From contig JABJCS010000801.1 in the NCBI GenBank assembly GCA_018665505.1, forward strand, positions 1 to 6,331: DNA of 6,331 nucleotides, given 5' to 3'. The DNA is from Alphaproteobacteria bacterium (GTDB taxonomy: Bacteria > Pseudomonadota > Alphaproteobacteria > UBA8366). The notes beneath the pieces are model-generated. The model was not told the origin of the DNA, did no database searches, and saw only the letters and a list, made by a program, of their open reading frames with translations. This document shows, one piece after another, positions 1 to 6,331 of the stretch; the stretch's first letter is position 1, and the number at the start of each line of letters is the position of its first letter. Made by a program: the position numbers and the translations under genes.

Positions 1-1022
1 ACGCGATCTAGATCGTCTTCGCCATATTCACCTCGGCTGGCCATCATATAACGGAAAGTCTTTGCCGGACTGTCGGCGCTTACGATCAATTCTTTATTAA
101 GTTCGAGAATTTCGAACAAACGATTATTCCAGCTGACCCGCTCCAAATCATCATCGACGATCAATACCCCATCTGGCATCGCCCGTAGTAGCGTCTCTAC
201 AATATTTGACTGTTCGTTTGCTTGGGCTTGAGATTTTTTGACTGCCGAAATGTCGCTGGAAATCGTAACGATAGCGCCGTTTGGAAGACGCTGCTCGTTC
301 AGAAGCAGCCATTGTCCGTCACTGCGTTTCAGTTCGAAAGCACCTCGCGGATTTTTGTGTCTTTCCAATCGTTCTTGAATCCACTCTTCCTCTCGACCGA
401 CGGCTTCTGGGAAAAGATTCTGTTCCATCACGGCTCGAATATGCGTCTCGAAAAGCGTGCCGGGTTCGGTCGTCTCGATAACGGCGCGATTCAATTCCTT
501 GAATTTCCGGTTCGATATGACGATCCGGTCATCCGGCCCCCAAAGGACAAACATATCGGAGAGTTGCTCGATGGCGTTCGCCAGCGTTTCGGTTCGACGT
601 TCGGCTTCGATTTGCACCGTGATATCGGAGGCGATGCCGCGATATCCGCGGAACTCTCCATACCGGTCGAATAATGGTTTTCCGCTGGTCTGCATCCATT
701 TAACGCCGTCAGGCCCTCTACGGGCGAAGATGAAATTGGCGAATGCTTGGTGACGGTCTAAGGCTTCGAGGTGATCGTGCCAAACAGCGGGTTCGACCGA
801 ATCCGGCACGCCAATGTCTCCGCGTGATTTTCCGTAATGCCAATCCGGCTTCACCCCGGTGATGAGCTCGACACTGTCGGACATATAGATGAAGCGGTGC
901 TCGGAATCGGTTTCCCAAAACCATCCGTCCGCGATCCGAGCGAAACTCTCGAGACGGTTTTCGGACGCATCCAAGCCGTCTGGCGGCAAGGGCGCCTGTA
1001 CTGGAATTTTCGTGTCACTCAC
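1..1022 (-). CDS. multi-PAS sensor protein, 3' end outside window
   Basis: This reading frame is open from the start to the window edge (340 codons), so the C-terminal output domain is not seen. Numbering from the GTG at 1022, a first PAS domain covers about residues 25-136 (FARIADGWFWETD, then FRGYRGIASDIT at its end). A linker with heptad-like character (QIEAERR) leads to a second PAS at about 145-257, ending ISSDISAVKK. A third PAS of the PAS_7 type starts near residue 278 (MPDGVLIVDDD, then WNNRLFEILEL). Such tandem PAS arrays usually sit in front of a histidine kinase, GGDEF/EAL or cyclase module; which one applies here cannot be told. No membrane segment is visible, so the visible part is probably cytoplasmic. 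The GTG has a weak AGG nine bases upstream. An in-frame ATG at 1073, immediately after a TAA, has no clear ribosome site and would add 17 residues. It follows hyuB closely and is probably co-transcribed. Confidence 0.85.
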   Translation of the reverse strand, partial: MSDTKIPVQAPLPPDGLDASENRLESFARIADGWFWETDSEHRFIYMSDSVELITGVKPDWHYGKSRGDIGVPDSVEPAVWHDHLEALDRHQAFANFIFARRGPDGVKWMQTSGKPLFDRYGEFRGYRGIASDITVQIEAERRTETLANAIEQLSDMFVLWGPDDRIVISNRKFKELNRAVIETTEPGTLFETHIRAVMEQNLFPEAVGREEEWIQERLERHKNPRGAFELKRSDGQWLLLNEQRLPNGAIVTISSDISAVKKSQAQANEQSNIVETLLRAMPDGVLIVDDDLERVSWNNRLFEILELNKELIVSADSPAKTFRYMMASRGEYGEDDLDR

Positions 1023-1100
1023 CGTCGACGACCTGTGAATAAGCAAAATCGCGGGTAATCTGTTACCGCGCATTTAGAAGGGATGGAAGGATAAATACCG

Positions 1101-2747
1101 CTATGAAGGATTATTGCCGGAGATATATCCATCCAACAAATCGGCTTCACGGGCTACGGAACTCCGTTCTTTCGGGTCACCGTATCCACCGGCACCGGAT
1201 AGACGGATGCTCACGACATCGCCTTTTTTCAAGTCTCGGATTTCCTTTGATCCAAGCGGTTCGGCATTGAGATGTGGATTTAGGATTGTCTCTCCCACAT
1301 GGCCCGGCTCACCGCCCTGTAAACCGTAGGGTTGGTATTTATGGCGGTCACCCAACAGGCTCAAAGTCGCGTGACTGTTGAGCAGTTCTATATCTTTCCG
1401 CACACCACAACCGCCGCGGTGCTTGCCGTCGCCACCCGAATCCGGAATGAACTCGAAGCGTTGCACGCGAATGGGATTGTTGGTTTCATGCACCTCGATC
1501 GGAATGTTGGAGCAATTCATGACCGGGCTCATTCCTTCGGGGCCGTCACAATCGTGTCGACCGCCATAGCCGGCGAGGATCACATCGTAGGCAACGAAAG
1601 GTCGTCCGCTTCGATCGTCGGTGCCTCCGATATTGGGATTGCTCCAATGCGAGAAAGCACCCATGGCGCGCTCGGGCATTGCTTTCGCCATGGCGCCGTT
1701 TATGGCGTCGAAGATACGGATTTGCAGGATAGCTCTGCCACCACTTGGCGCCGGGAAGACCGGGTTGAAGAAGCTGCCCTCGCGGGCGGTGACATTGATC
1801 GGCCGCATCCCTCCGGCGTTCTGTGGGAAGTGAGCGTCGCAAAAAACCTTGATCCCGAAAACCGCATAAGCACGGGTGTAATTGATATATGAATTGATGG
1901 CGGCCGGCACTTGATCGCTGCTGCGGGAGAAGTCGAGGGTGACCGAACCGCTGTCAAAGGTGATGTCCACGGCGACCTTGATAGGGTCGGTATCCGCACC
2001 GTAGTCGTCCATGTAATCTTCGAAGCTATAGGTCCCGTCCGCTACCTTGGCGAGGGCCTCACGCATGTGCGCTTCGGTGCGATCCAGGATCACGTCATGC
2101 GCTCGCTCAATGAGTTCTGTGCCGTGGTCGCGATGTAATTGGCAAAGCCGTTCCACCGCCGTCAAGTTAGCGCCATGTTGCGCGCCTAGATCGCCGCGAA
2201 CTTTATCGGGCATGCGTACATTGCCGAGGATGATCCGCATAATGTCTTCGTCGAATGCGCCCTCCTTGACCAGTTTGACCGGCAGAATTCGCAGGCCTTC
2301 CTGATAGGCCTCGGTCACGCCGTGGACTTTTTGGGATCCGGGCGCTGCGCCGCCGACATCGACCTGATGGGCCGAATTAGCGACATAGCCGATGATCGAG
2401 CCGTCGAGGAAGGCCGGCATGATTTGGAAGACATCGGGGAAATGCCCGGACCCCATAAAGGAATCGTTCAAGGCGACGGAGTCGCCGGGCTTCAAGCTTT
2501 CTTCCGGGAAATAGTCGCGCACGTGCTGCACGACATACGGCATGGAGCCAAGGTGACCCGGACTGAAATTCCCTTGGGCGATCATACGCCCCTGACGATC
2601 AAAGATGGCGGTCGAGAAATCGTCGCCTTCGCGAACTCCTTCGGAGAACGCTGTGTGACGCAAGGTGATGCCGAGCTCTTCGGCGATCGACATGATACCG
2701 TTCCAAATAACGGTGAGAGTTAGTGCGTCGATATCTTTTGCGGTCAT
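1101..2747 (-). CDS. hyuB: hydantoinase B / oxoprolinase family subunit (HyuB)
   Basis: This is a 548-residue protein of the hydantoinase B/oxoprolinase family, the usual length for a free-standing B subunit. With HyuA such proteins form ATP-dependent enzymes that open hydantoin or oxoproline rings or, in relatives, carboxylate ketones. Seen here are the N-terminal block LTVIWNGIMSIAEELG (residues 10-25), the region GRMIAQGNFSPGHLGSMP (53-70), the block NDSFMGSGHFPD (94-105), and the C-terminal block SGAGGYGDPKER (from about 517) that ends most family members. The 94-105 block usually reads NDP(Y/F)xGGTHxxD; the His and Asp are kept, while P becomes S and GGT becomes GSG. The start ATG overlaps the hyuA stop as ATGA and has a strong GGGAGAG site upstream, so translational coupling is likely. 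The gene ends in TAG. The substrate is not predictable; the symbol reflects the family rather than a proven activity. Confidence 0.93.
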   Translation of the reverse strand: MTAKDIDALTLTVIWNGIMSIAEELGITLRHTAFSEGVREGDDFSTAIFDRQGRMIAQGNFSPGHLGSMPYVVQHVRDYFPEESLKPGDSVALNDSFMGSGHFPDVFQIMPAFLDGSIIGYVANSAHQVDVGGAAPGSQKVHGVTEAYQEGLRILPVKLVKEGAFDEDIMRIILGNVRMPDKVRGDLGAQHGANLTAVERLCQLHRDHGTELIERAHDVILDRTEAHMREALAKVADGTYSFEDYMDDYGADTDPIKVAVDITFDSGSVTLDFSRSSDQVPAAINSYINYTRAYAVFGIKVFCDAHFPQNAGGMRPINVTAREGSFFNPVFPAPSGGRAILQIRIFDAINGAMAKAMPERAMGAFSHWSNPNIGGTDDRSGRPFVAYDVILAGYGGRHDCDGPEGMSPVMNCSNIPIEVHETNNPIRVQRFEFIPDSGGDGKHRGGCGVRKDIELLNSHATLSLLGDRHKYQPYGLQGGEPGHVGETILNPHLNAEPLGSKEIRDLKKGDVVSIRLSGAGGYGDPKERSSVAREADLLDGYISGNNPS

Positions 2748-4816
2748 GAGGTCTCTCCCGAATCGATGCGGATCAACAGATGCCCTCGCGGCGTTCGCTC
2801 AATGGTATCACCAGGCGGTACAACGATAGTCGAATCTGGATCTTCAACAATTGCAGGGCCTTGGATGTCCTGACCCGGAGTTAGATCGGCGCGGCGGATG
2901 ATCGCCGTCTCCAACCAGCCGCCCGCGTCCGGGAAATAGGCGCTGCGTGTTCTCCGGTCGGATTCTTCGGAAGAAAGCGATCCAGCGTCTTGCCGATCTG
3001 TTTTGGCGGTTTCGATTGTTGCAACAAGATACCAGTCGACAGCTTCGACGGCGGCATCGTCGTCACTGAAGCGGTGCCGTTTCTGATAAGTGGTGCGAAA
3101 CGCGATGTCGGCCAAGTCGGGATACTCCGGGCCGATTTTGCCGGACGGTAGCGGCACGTGAATTTCGAAGCCTTGTCCCGCAAAACGCATATAAGCAAAG
3201 CGAGACCAAATCGGCGTCCCAGGCAATGCCAAGCGCGCCAAGTCTTCTTGTACCCGCTCTTCGAGGTCATCATAAAGCGCCGAGATTGTCTCGCCGCTCG
3301 TTTCGTTCAATCGCAAAATTCTAGTCGTTGATGCATCGACGCGAGCGTCCGCGCTGAGCAAGCCGATTGCTGATCCGACACCGGCATTCTTGGGGATAAT
3401 GACTTGCGGGACACCGATTTTCCGGGCGAGGCGCGCGGCGTGTAACGGCCCTGCACCACCGAAGGCGACCATGGCGTATCGTCGCGGGTCCCGTCCCCGT
3501 TCGACCGACACGATGCGGATCGCGTGCTCCATGTTGTTGGTCGCCACGAGATGTATGCCCCAAGCGGCGTCCTCGGTCGTCAAATTCAGAGGGGCGGCAA
3601 TCTTCGTGGTAACAGCGGCCGCCGCTGCATCCTTATCAAGGGTAAACGCTCCGTCATTGAAATACTCCGGGTCGAGATACCCGAGTATGAGATTGGCGTC
3701 GGTGACCGTGGGCTCGGTGCCGCCATTAGCGTAGCAGACCGGGCCTGGGTCGGCGCCCGCGCTATCCGGTCCGACGGCAATAGTGCCCAATTCCGCACGC
3801 GCGATACTCCCGCCGCCTGCGCCGATTTCCAGCAATTCGACGGCGGGCGTATTGATGGGAAGGCCGCTACCGCGTTTGTAGCGAACGGGATCGATTTCGA
3901 AAGTCGGCGATATTGACGGTTCTCCCTCGTCGACCGCACCGAGCTTCGCGGTAGTGCCGCCCATGTCGAAAGCGATCACGTGGTCAAAGCCTTCTTCCGC
4001 ACCCGCATCGCGCGCCATCAAGACACCGGCGGCGGGACCCGATTCGACGATCCGAATTGGAAACTCGCGGGCGAAGCCGGGCGAGACCAATCCGCCGCTC
4101 GATTGCATGATGAACAACTCATTGCGGAAGCCTTTGTCCGCTAGCGCTTCCTGCAGTCGCGCGATATAGCGCGAGACGACCGGTTTTACGTAGCTGTTCG
4201 CGACGGTGGTATTGGTGCGCTCGTATTCCCGGTATTTCGGTGAGACGTCGGAAGAAATCGAGATGTCGATCATCGGCAGACGTTCACGCAACCGGTCAAG
4301 AATTTGGCGCTCATTGGCGGGATCCGCGTAGGAGTGGAGTAGGGCGACGGCGACCGCGTCGTACTGACCGTCTTTGACCCTATCGATGGCGGCGTCTACG
4401 GAGTCCATGTCCAGAGGTATGACGCGTTCGCCGTCAAAACCCGTTCGTTCGGACACTTCGAAGATATCGCGACGCTGCAATAGAGGGGCGGGTTTCGCCA
4501 TATACAGGTCATAGGTTTCGTAACGTTTTTGGCGGCCGATGATCAGGATATCCCGAAACCCTTCGGTTGTGATCAGAGCCGTGCGCCCGCCCTTGCGCTC
4601 GATAATGGCGTTGGTCGCCACTGTCGTTGCATGCAGGACGGTGTCGAGGTGGGCACTGTTCAAACCGGTTGATGCTTCGAGGCGAGATATCCCGTACAAA
4701 ACGCCCTGCGCTGGGTCCTCTGGCGTCGTCGGTACCTTTAAGACGTGAACCGTATCTTCGTCCTCATAGACGAAGTCCGTGAATGTACCGCCGATATCGA
4801 ACGCGAGTCTTTTCAC
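2744..4816 (-). CDS. hyuA: hydantoinase A / oxoprolinase family subunit (HyuA)
   Basis: This is the ATP-binding A subunit of a hydantoinase/oxoprolinase family enzyme, a cytoplasmic ASKHA-fold protein of 690 residues from the start chosen here. The N-terminal phosphate-binding motif DIGGTFTD is at residues 7-14, followed by HATTVATNAIIERKG (62-76). The second phosphate loop DMGGTTAK starts at 284, the glycine-rich GAGGGS at 332-337, then SAGADPGPVCY and PTVTDANLILGYL, and FGGAGPLHA at 452-460. All family hallmarks are intact. I chose the GTG at 4816 because an AGGA lies seven bases upstream and the protein then begins MKRLAFDIGGTFTD, as relatives do. An in-frame ATG at 4873 adds 19 polar residues and has no good ribosome site. 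It is the first gene of the leftward operon. Substrate options include N-methylhydantoin, 5-oxoproline and aromatic or aliphatic ketones; the sequence does not decide between them. Confidence 0.94.
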   Translation of the reverse strand: MKRLAFDIGGTFTDFVYEDEDTVHVLKVPTTPEDPAQGVLYGISRLEASTGLNSAHLDTVLHATTVATNAIIERKGGRTALITTEGFRDILIIGRQKRYETYDLYMAKPAPLLQRRDIFEVSERTGFDGERVIPLDMDSVDAAIDRVKDGQYDAVAVALLHSYADPANERQILDRLRERLPMIDISISSDVSPKYREYERTNTTVANSYVKPVVSRYIARLQEALADKGFRNELFIMQSSGGLVSPGFAREFPIRIVESGPAAGVLMARDAGAEEGFDHVIAFDMGGTTAKLGAVDEGEPSISPTFEIDPVRYKRGSGLPINTPAVELLEIGAGGGSIARAELGTIAVGPDSAGADPGPVCYANGGTEPTVTDANLILGYLDPEYFNDGAFTLDKDAAAAAVTTKIAAPLNLTTEDAAWGIHLVATNNMEHAIRIVSVERGRDPRRYAMVAFGGAGPLHAARLARKIGVPQVIIPKNAGVGSAIGLLSADARVDASTTRILRLNETSGETISALYDDLEERVQEDLARLALPGTPIWSRFAYMRFAGQGFEIHVPLPSGKIGPEYPDLADIAFRTTYQKRHRFSDDDAAVEAVDWYLVATIETAKTDRQDAGSLSSEESDRRTRSAYFPDAGGWLETAIIRRADLTPGQDIQGPAIVEDPDSTIVVPPGDTIERTPRGHLLIRIDSGETS
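2753..2759 (-). promoter_or_regulatory. ribosome binding site of hyuB
   Basis: On the minus strand GGGAGAG lies inside the end of hyuA; its GGAG core is seven bases before the hyuB ATG. This supports the overlapping ATGA start as the true one and fits coupled translation of the two subunits. Confidence 0.7.
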
Positions 4817-4823
4817 ATCTAAA

Positions 4824-4827
4824 TCCT
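4824..4827 (-). promoter_or_regulatory. ribosome binding site deciding the hyuA start
   Basis: On the minus strand AGGA (within CAGGA) lies seven bases before the GTG at 4816. The upstream in-frame ATG at 4873 has nothing comparable. This is the main reason for calling the shorter HyuA. Confidence 0.55.
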
Positions 4828-4890
4828 GATCTCGATTACGGTATTGAGAAGCGTATTGTTTTGAACGCTTCATTCACCATGGTTCGCGTG

Positions 4891-4926
4891 ATCGTTATCG
4901 GCAAGGCCTGTGGGATTGTTAACGAT
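4891..4926. promoter_or_regulatory. operator-like repeat in the divergent intergenic region
   Basis: ATCGTTATCG at 4891-4900 is repeated as ATTGTTAACG at 4915-4924 (8 of 10 identical, 24 bases apart). The second copy lies in a near-perfect palindrome, ATTGTTAACGAT, at 4915-4926, and ATCGTTA (4891-4897) is also exactly inverted as TAACGAT (4920-4926). Its place between two divergent genes fits a binding site for a dimeric regulator. No regulator gene is visible in the window, and short AT-rich matches like these can arise by chance. Confidence 0.25.
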
Positions 4927-4941
4927 GTTTTATGGTAATAG
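4916..4941 (+). promoter_or_regulatory. weak candidate promoter for the DUF427-cyclase gene
   Basis: TTGTTA at 4916-4921 resembles a -35 element. TGGTAATAG at 4933-4941 resembles an extended -10 (TG, one base, then TAATAG). The spacer of 14 bases is shorter than usual, so the extended -10 would have to carry most of the activity. The position suits the gene starting at 4994. This is a guess from consensus only. Confidence 0.2.
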
Positions 4942-4943
4942 TC

Positions 4944-4973
4944 GGGCATCGTGCCCATATCGGGACGATGCTC
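4944..4973. promoter_or_regulatory. bulged hairpin / imperfect palindrome in the 5' leader
   Basis: GCATCGT at 4946-4952 pairs with ACGATGC at 4965-4971. After one bulged G at 4953, CCC (4954-4956) pairs with GGG (4962-4964) around a five-base loop. The stem can extend outward by a G-U and a G-C pair to 4944-4973. It ends about ten bases before the AGGGA ribosome site of the gene at 4994. It could be an RNA leader structure that affects translation or an operator palindrome. There is no U-run, so it does not look like an intrinsic terminator. Confidence 0.4.
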
Positions 4974-4982
4974 ATACGGACC

Positions 4983-4987
4983 AGGGA
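4983..4987 (+). promoter_or_regulatory. ribosome binding site of the DUF427-cyclase gene
   Basis: AGGGA lies six bases before the ATG at 4994. It decides the start, since the longer in-frame option (GTG at 4910) has no such site and would place the leader hairpin inside the coding sequence. Confidence 0.65.
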
Positions 4988-4993
4988 AAATAC

Positions 4994-5632
4994 ATGACTC
5001 TCGATACGACCGCTAGTGACCGCCAAAGCATCGAAATTCAAGGCCATACAAATGCTGATACGTATGAAATGGATTTCGAACGCCATCTAAAACGTATCCG
5101 GATTGAATTTGGCGGCGAAGTCATCGTTGATTCGACGCAAGCCATGGTCCTGCGAGAGACCCGGCATTTGCCGACTTTCTATTTCCCGCGCTCCGATATC
5201 CGGATGGATTTGTTGCATCCGACGGATCACATCACCCATTGCCCTTTTAAGGGCAACGCCAGTTATTGGAATGTATCGGTCGGCGACGCCCTAGCCGAGA
5301 ACGCGGCTTGGAGTTACGAGGCGCCGTTTAGCACTGCGACCGCTGTGACTGACTATGTTGCTTTCTACCAAGATCGTATGGATGCGTGGTTTGAAGATGG
5401 TGAGCAAATCTTCGCTCGTGAAGGCACTGTTTCATCAGCACGGGAAAACCCGTTTATTGATTGGCTCCTGCGGGAGGCATGGGAGGCGGCGTCCTCTCGC
5501 GAGTTGACTCGTCGGCTCGTCCAATGTCTGGGGCAAGGTGGTGTGCCCGTCAGACGTCTTCGAGTTATCATCCGCACACTGCATCCTCTGTTGGCGGCGA
5601 CGAATTATTCCTGGTCGGAGAAGGATCCGTAA
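4994..5632 (+). CDS. DUF427 domain protein, apparent 5' half of a DUF427-cyclase fusion
   Basis: From the ATG at 4994 this encodes 212 residues to a TAA. Residues about 30-140 form a DUF427 domain (NTP_transf_9 fold in Pfam naming): RIRIEFGGEVIVDS (35-47), TFYFPRSDIRMDLL (61-74), the signature THCPFKGNASYW (81-92) and AWSYEAP (105-111). The biochemical role of DUF427 is unknown. Residues about 153-212 are not DUF427. NPFIDWLLREAWEAASS, then VPVRRLRVIIRTLHPLL and NYSW, match the helical and GAF-like N-terminal region that precedes class III cyclase domains in many alphaproteobacteria. The TAA therefore falls in the middle of a recognisable cyclase N-terminal region, and the matching continuation follows in the same frame. 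The product as annotated would be a DUF427 domain with a truncated cyclase tail. It diverges from hyuA and has its own leader hairpin and ribosome site. The domain calls are solid; whether this is a working gene is uncertain. Confidence 0.8.
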   Translation: MTLDTTASDRQSIEIQGHTNADTYEMDFERHLKRIRIEFGGEVIVDSTQAMVLRETRHLPTFYFPRSDIRMDLLHPTDHITHCPFKGNASYWNVSVGDALAENAAWSYEAPFSTATAVTDYVAFYQDRMDAWFEDGEQIFAREGTVSSARENPFIDWLLREAWEAASSRELTRRLVQCLGQGGVPVRRLRVIIRTLHPLLAATNYSWSEKDP

Positions 5633-5683
5633 GTCGGACGTTTCGAGATTTCCCATGAGTTGGCGCAAAGCGATACGTTTTAG
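5630..5683 (+). other. segment bounded by two in-frame stop codons inside the cyclase gene
   Basis: TAA at 5630-5632 and TAG at 5681-5683 lie in the same frame as the DUF427 part and the cyclase part. The 16 codons between them read VGRFEISHELAQSDTF, which fits the linker expected between the NYSW block before and the DSPLRRIF block after. No ATG or GTG occurs between the stops; one TTG is at 5660. Both stops are one C-to-T change away from a glutamine codon (CAA and CAG). The other two frames do not give family-like sequence here, so point nonsense changes explain it better than a frameshift. Confidence 0.7.
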
Positions 5684-5713
5684 GATAGCCCTCTGCGCCG
5701 CATCTTCGATGGA

Positions 5714-6331
5714 ATGGGTGGTGTGCGACGGTGGATCGGCGCGGAAAGCGACGACGATTTTCCGGTCCTTGCCGATTTGCGGGCGGAAGGGATGACCGAC
5801 TATGTCGCCATGCCGATGATCTTCTCCGACGGGCAGATCAATGCGCTTACCATGGCGACTGACCACCCGACCGGATTCACCACCGCCAACCTCGGTTTCA
5901 TCCACGAAGTGTTGCCGGTGCTCAGTCGCTTTTATGAAGTCCATTCGCAACGGCGCAATTCAGTTGCCTTGATGCGCACGTTTCTCGGCCGTCGGACGGG
6001 CGAGCGCGTCCTCGATGGACAAGTAAAGCGCGGCGACGGAGAGGATATCCACGCGGTGATCTGGTTTTGCGATCTCCGCGATTCCACGCCCATCGCCGAC
6101 AGTATGTCGCGGGAAGACTTCCTGCGCTATTTGAACCAATTCTTCGATTGCATGGCGGGTGCCGTCAGCGATCATGGCGGTGAGGTGTTGAGATTCGTCG
6201 GCGATGCCGTGCTGGCCATCTTCCCGATTGAAGAGGGCGAAGGCGAGCAAGCCGCCGCGGCCGCCATCGATGCCGCGCGGCAGGCCTCGGAACGGATCGA
6301 AGTTTTGAACGGCTCGGCCCGCGTCGGCGGA
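5714..6331 (+). CDS. class III adenylate/guanylate cyclase, 3' part of the fusion, runs off window
   Basis: The frame is open from 5684 to the window end and continues the frame of the DUF427 gene. Homology starts at once after the TAG with DSPLRRIFDG, then DFPVLADLRAEGMTDYVAMP, a GAF-like sensing region, and the linker FLGRRTGERVLDGQVKRGDG that precedes these catalytic domains. The catalytic domain shows AVIWFCDLRDSTPIAD with the first metal-binding Asp at 6071-6073, and HGGEVLRFVGDAVLAIFP with the second at 6203-6205. The usual adenine-selecting Lys three residues before GD is Arg here (codon 6191-6193). Such enzymes make cAMP or cGMP in the cytoplasm. The remaining catalytic residues lie beyond the window. 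If translated on its own, the first ATG is 5714, without a good ribosome site; another is 5792 with GGAAGGG directly against it. It may instead be the distal part of a pseudogene spanning 4994 to beyond 6331. Confidence 0.75.
   Translation, partial: MGGVRRWIGAESDDDFPVLADLRAEGMTDYVAMPMIFSDGQINALTMATDHPTGFTTANLGFIHEVLPVLSRFYEVHSQRRNSVALMRTFLGRRTGERVLDGQVKRGDGEDIHAVIWFCDLRDSTPIADSMSREDFLRYLNQFFDCMAGAVSDHGGEVLRFVGDAVLAIFPIEEGEGEQAAAAAIDAARQASERIEVLNGSARVGG

Noticed and set aside
222..1058. Plus-strand open frames across the first kilobase
   Set aside because: They lie opposite the continuous minus-strand PAS frame, which has clear domain motifs throughout; the plus-strand products show no recognisable family.
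1074..1100. A terminator between hyuB and the PAS gene
   Set aside because: No stem followed by a T-run was found in the short gap; readthrough into the sensor gene is more likely.
1071..1103. HyuB and the PAS protein as one fused gene, since they share a frame separated by only TAG, eight codons and TAA
   Set aside because: HyuB is complete at its C-terminus and the PAS frame has its own plausible starts. The eight codons between the stops show no family similarity. Two normal adjacent genes explain it.
1332..1892. A 186-codon plus-strand open frame inside hyuB
   Set aside because: It is antisense to the conserved part of hyuB, has no ribosome site and no recognisable motif; it is a codon-bias shadow.
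5630..5683. TAA and TAG read as glutamine through an altered genetic code
   Set aside because: hyuB ends in TAG exactly where its family normally ends, shortly after the GAGGYGDP block, so TAG acts as a stop here. No bacterial code that reassigns both codons to glutamine is known to me.
5620..5720. A frameshift in place of two nonsense codons in the cyclase
   Set aside because: The same frame carries family-like sequence before, between and after the stops. The other frames give unrelated sequence, so no shift is needed.
5435..5950. A 171-codon minus-strand open frame across the stop-containing part of the cyclase gene
   Set aside because: It is antisense to conserved cyclase sequence and shows no family motif. 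It does not account for the interruption.

Overview
The window looks like part of an alphaproteobacterial chromosome. The evidence is the moderately high GC by eye, the hydantoinase A/B pair, the multi-PAS sensor and the style of the class III cyclase, all of which are common in Rhodospirillales- and Rhizobiales-type genomes. The genus cannot be fixed from the sequence alone. No RNA gene, insertion sequence, CRISPR array or phage gene was seen.

Layout. Two transcription units diverge from a short intergenic region at about 4817-4993. Leftward (minus strand) lie hyuA (4816 to 2744), hyuB (2747 to 1101, overlapping hyuA by 4 bases as ATGA) and a PAS-repeat sensor (1022 or 1073 down to base 1, running off the window). 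The close spacing suggests one operon. HyuA and HyuB are the ATP-grasping and partner subunits of a hydantoinase/oxoprolinase/ketone-carboxylase type enzyme; the substrate cannot be read from the sequence. The sensor lacks its output domain in this window.

Rightward (plus strand) lies a gene that begins as a DUF427 protein (from 4994) and runs, in one unbroken frame, into a class III adenylate/guanylate cyclase that leaves the window at 6331. The frame is interrupted by two in-frame stops, TAA at 5630-5632 and TAG at 5681-5683, with no frameshift. Recognisable cyclase-family sequence lies before, between and after the stops. This is the most notable feature: either a decaying DUF427-cyclase fusion gene, a gene split in two by nonsense changes, or a readthrough case. 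The intergenic region carries a bulged hairpin just upstream of the ribosome binding site and an ATCGTTA-type repeat that could be an operator.

Together the window pairs a catabolic or amide-ring-hydrolysing enzyme operon containing a signal sensor with a divergent second-messenger gene. A regulatory link between them is inference from gene order only.
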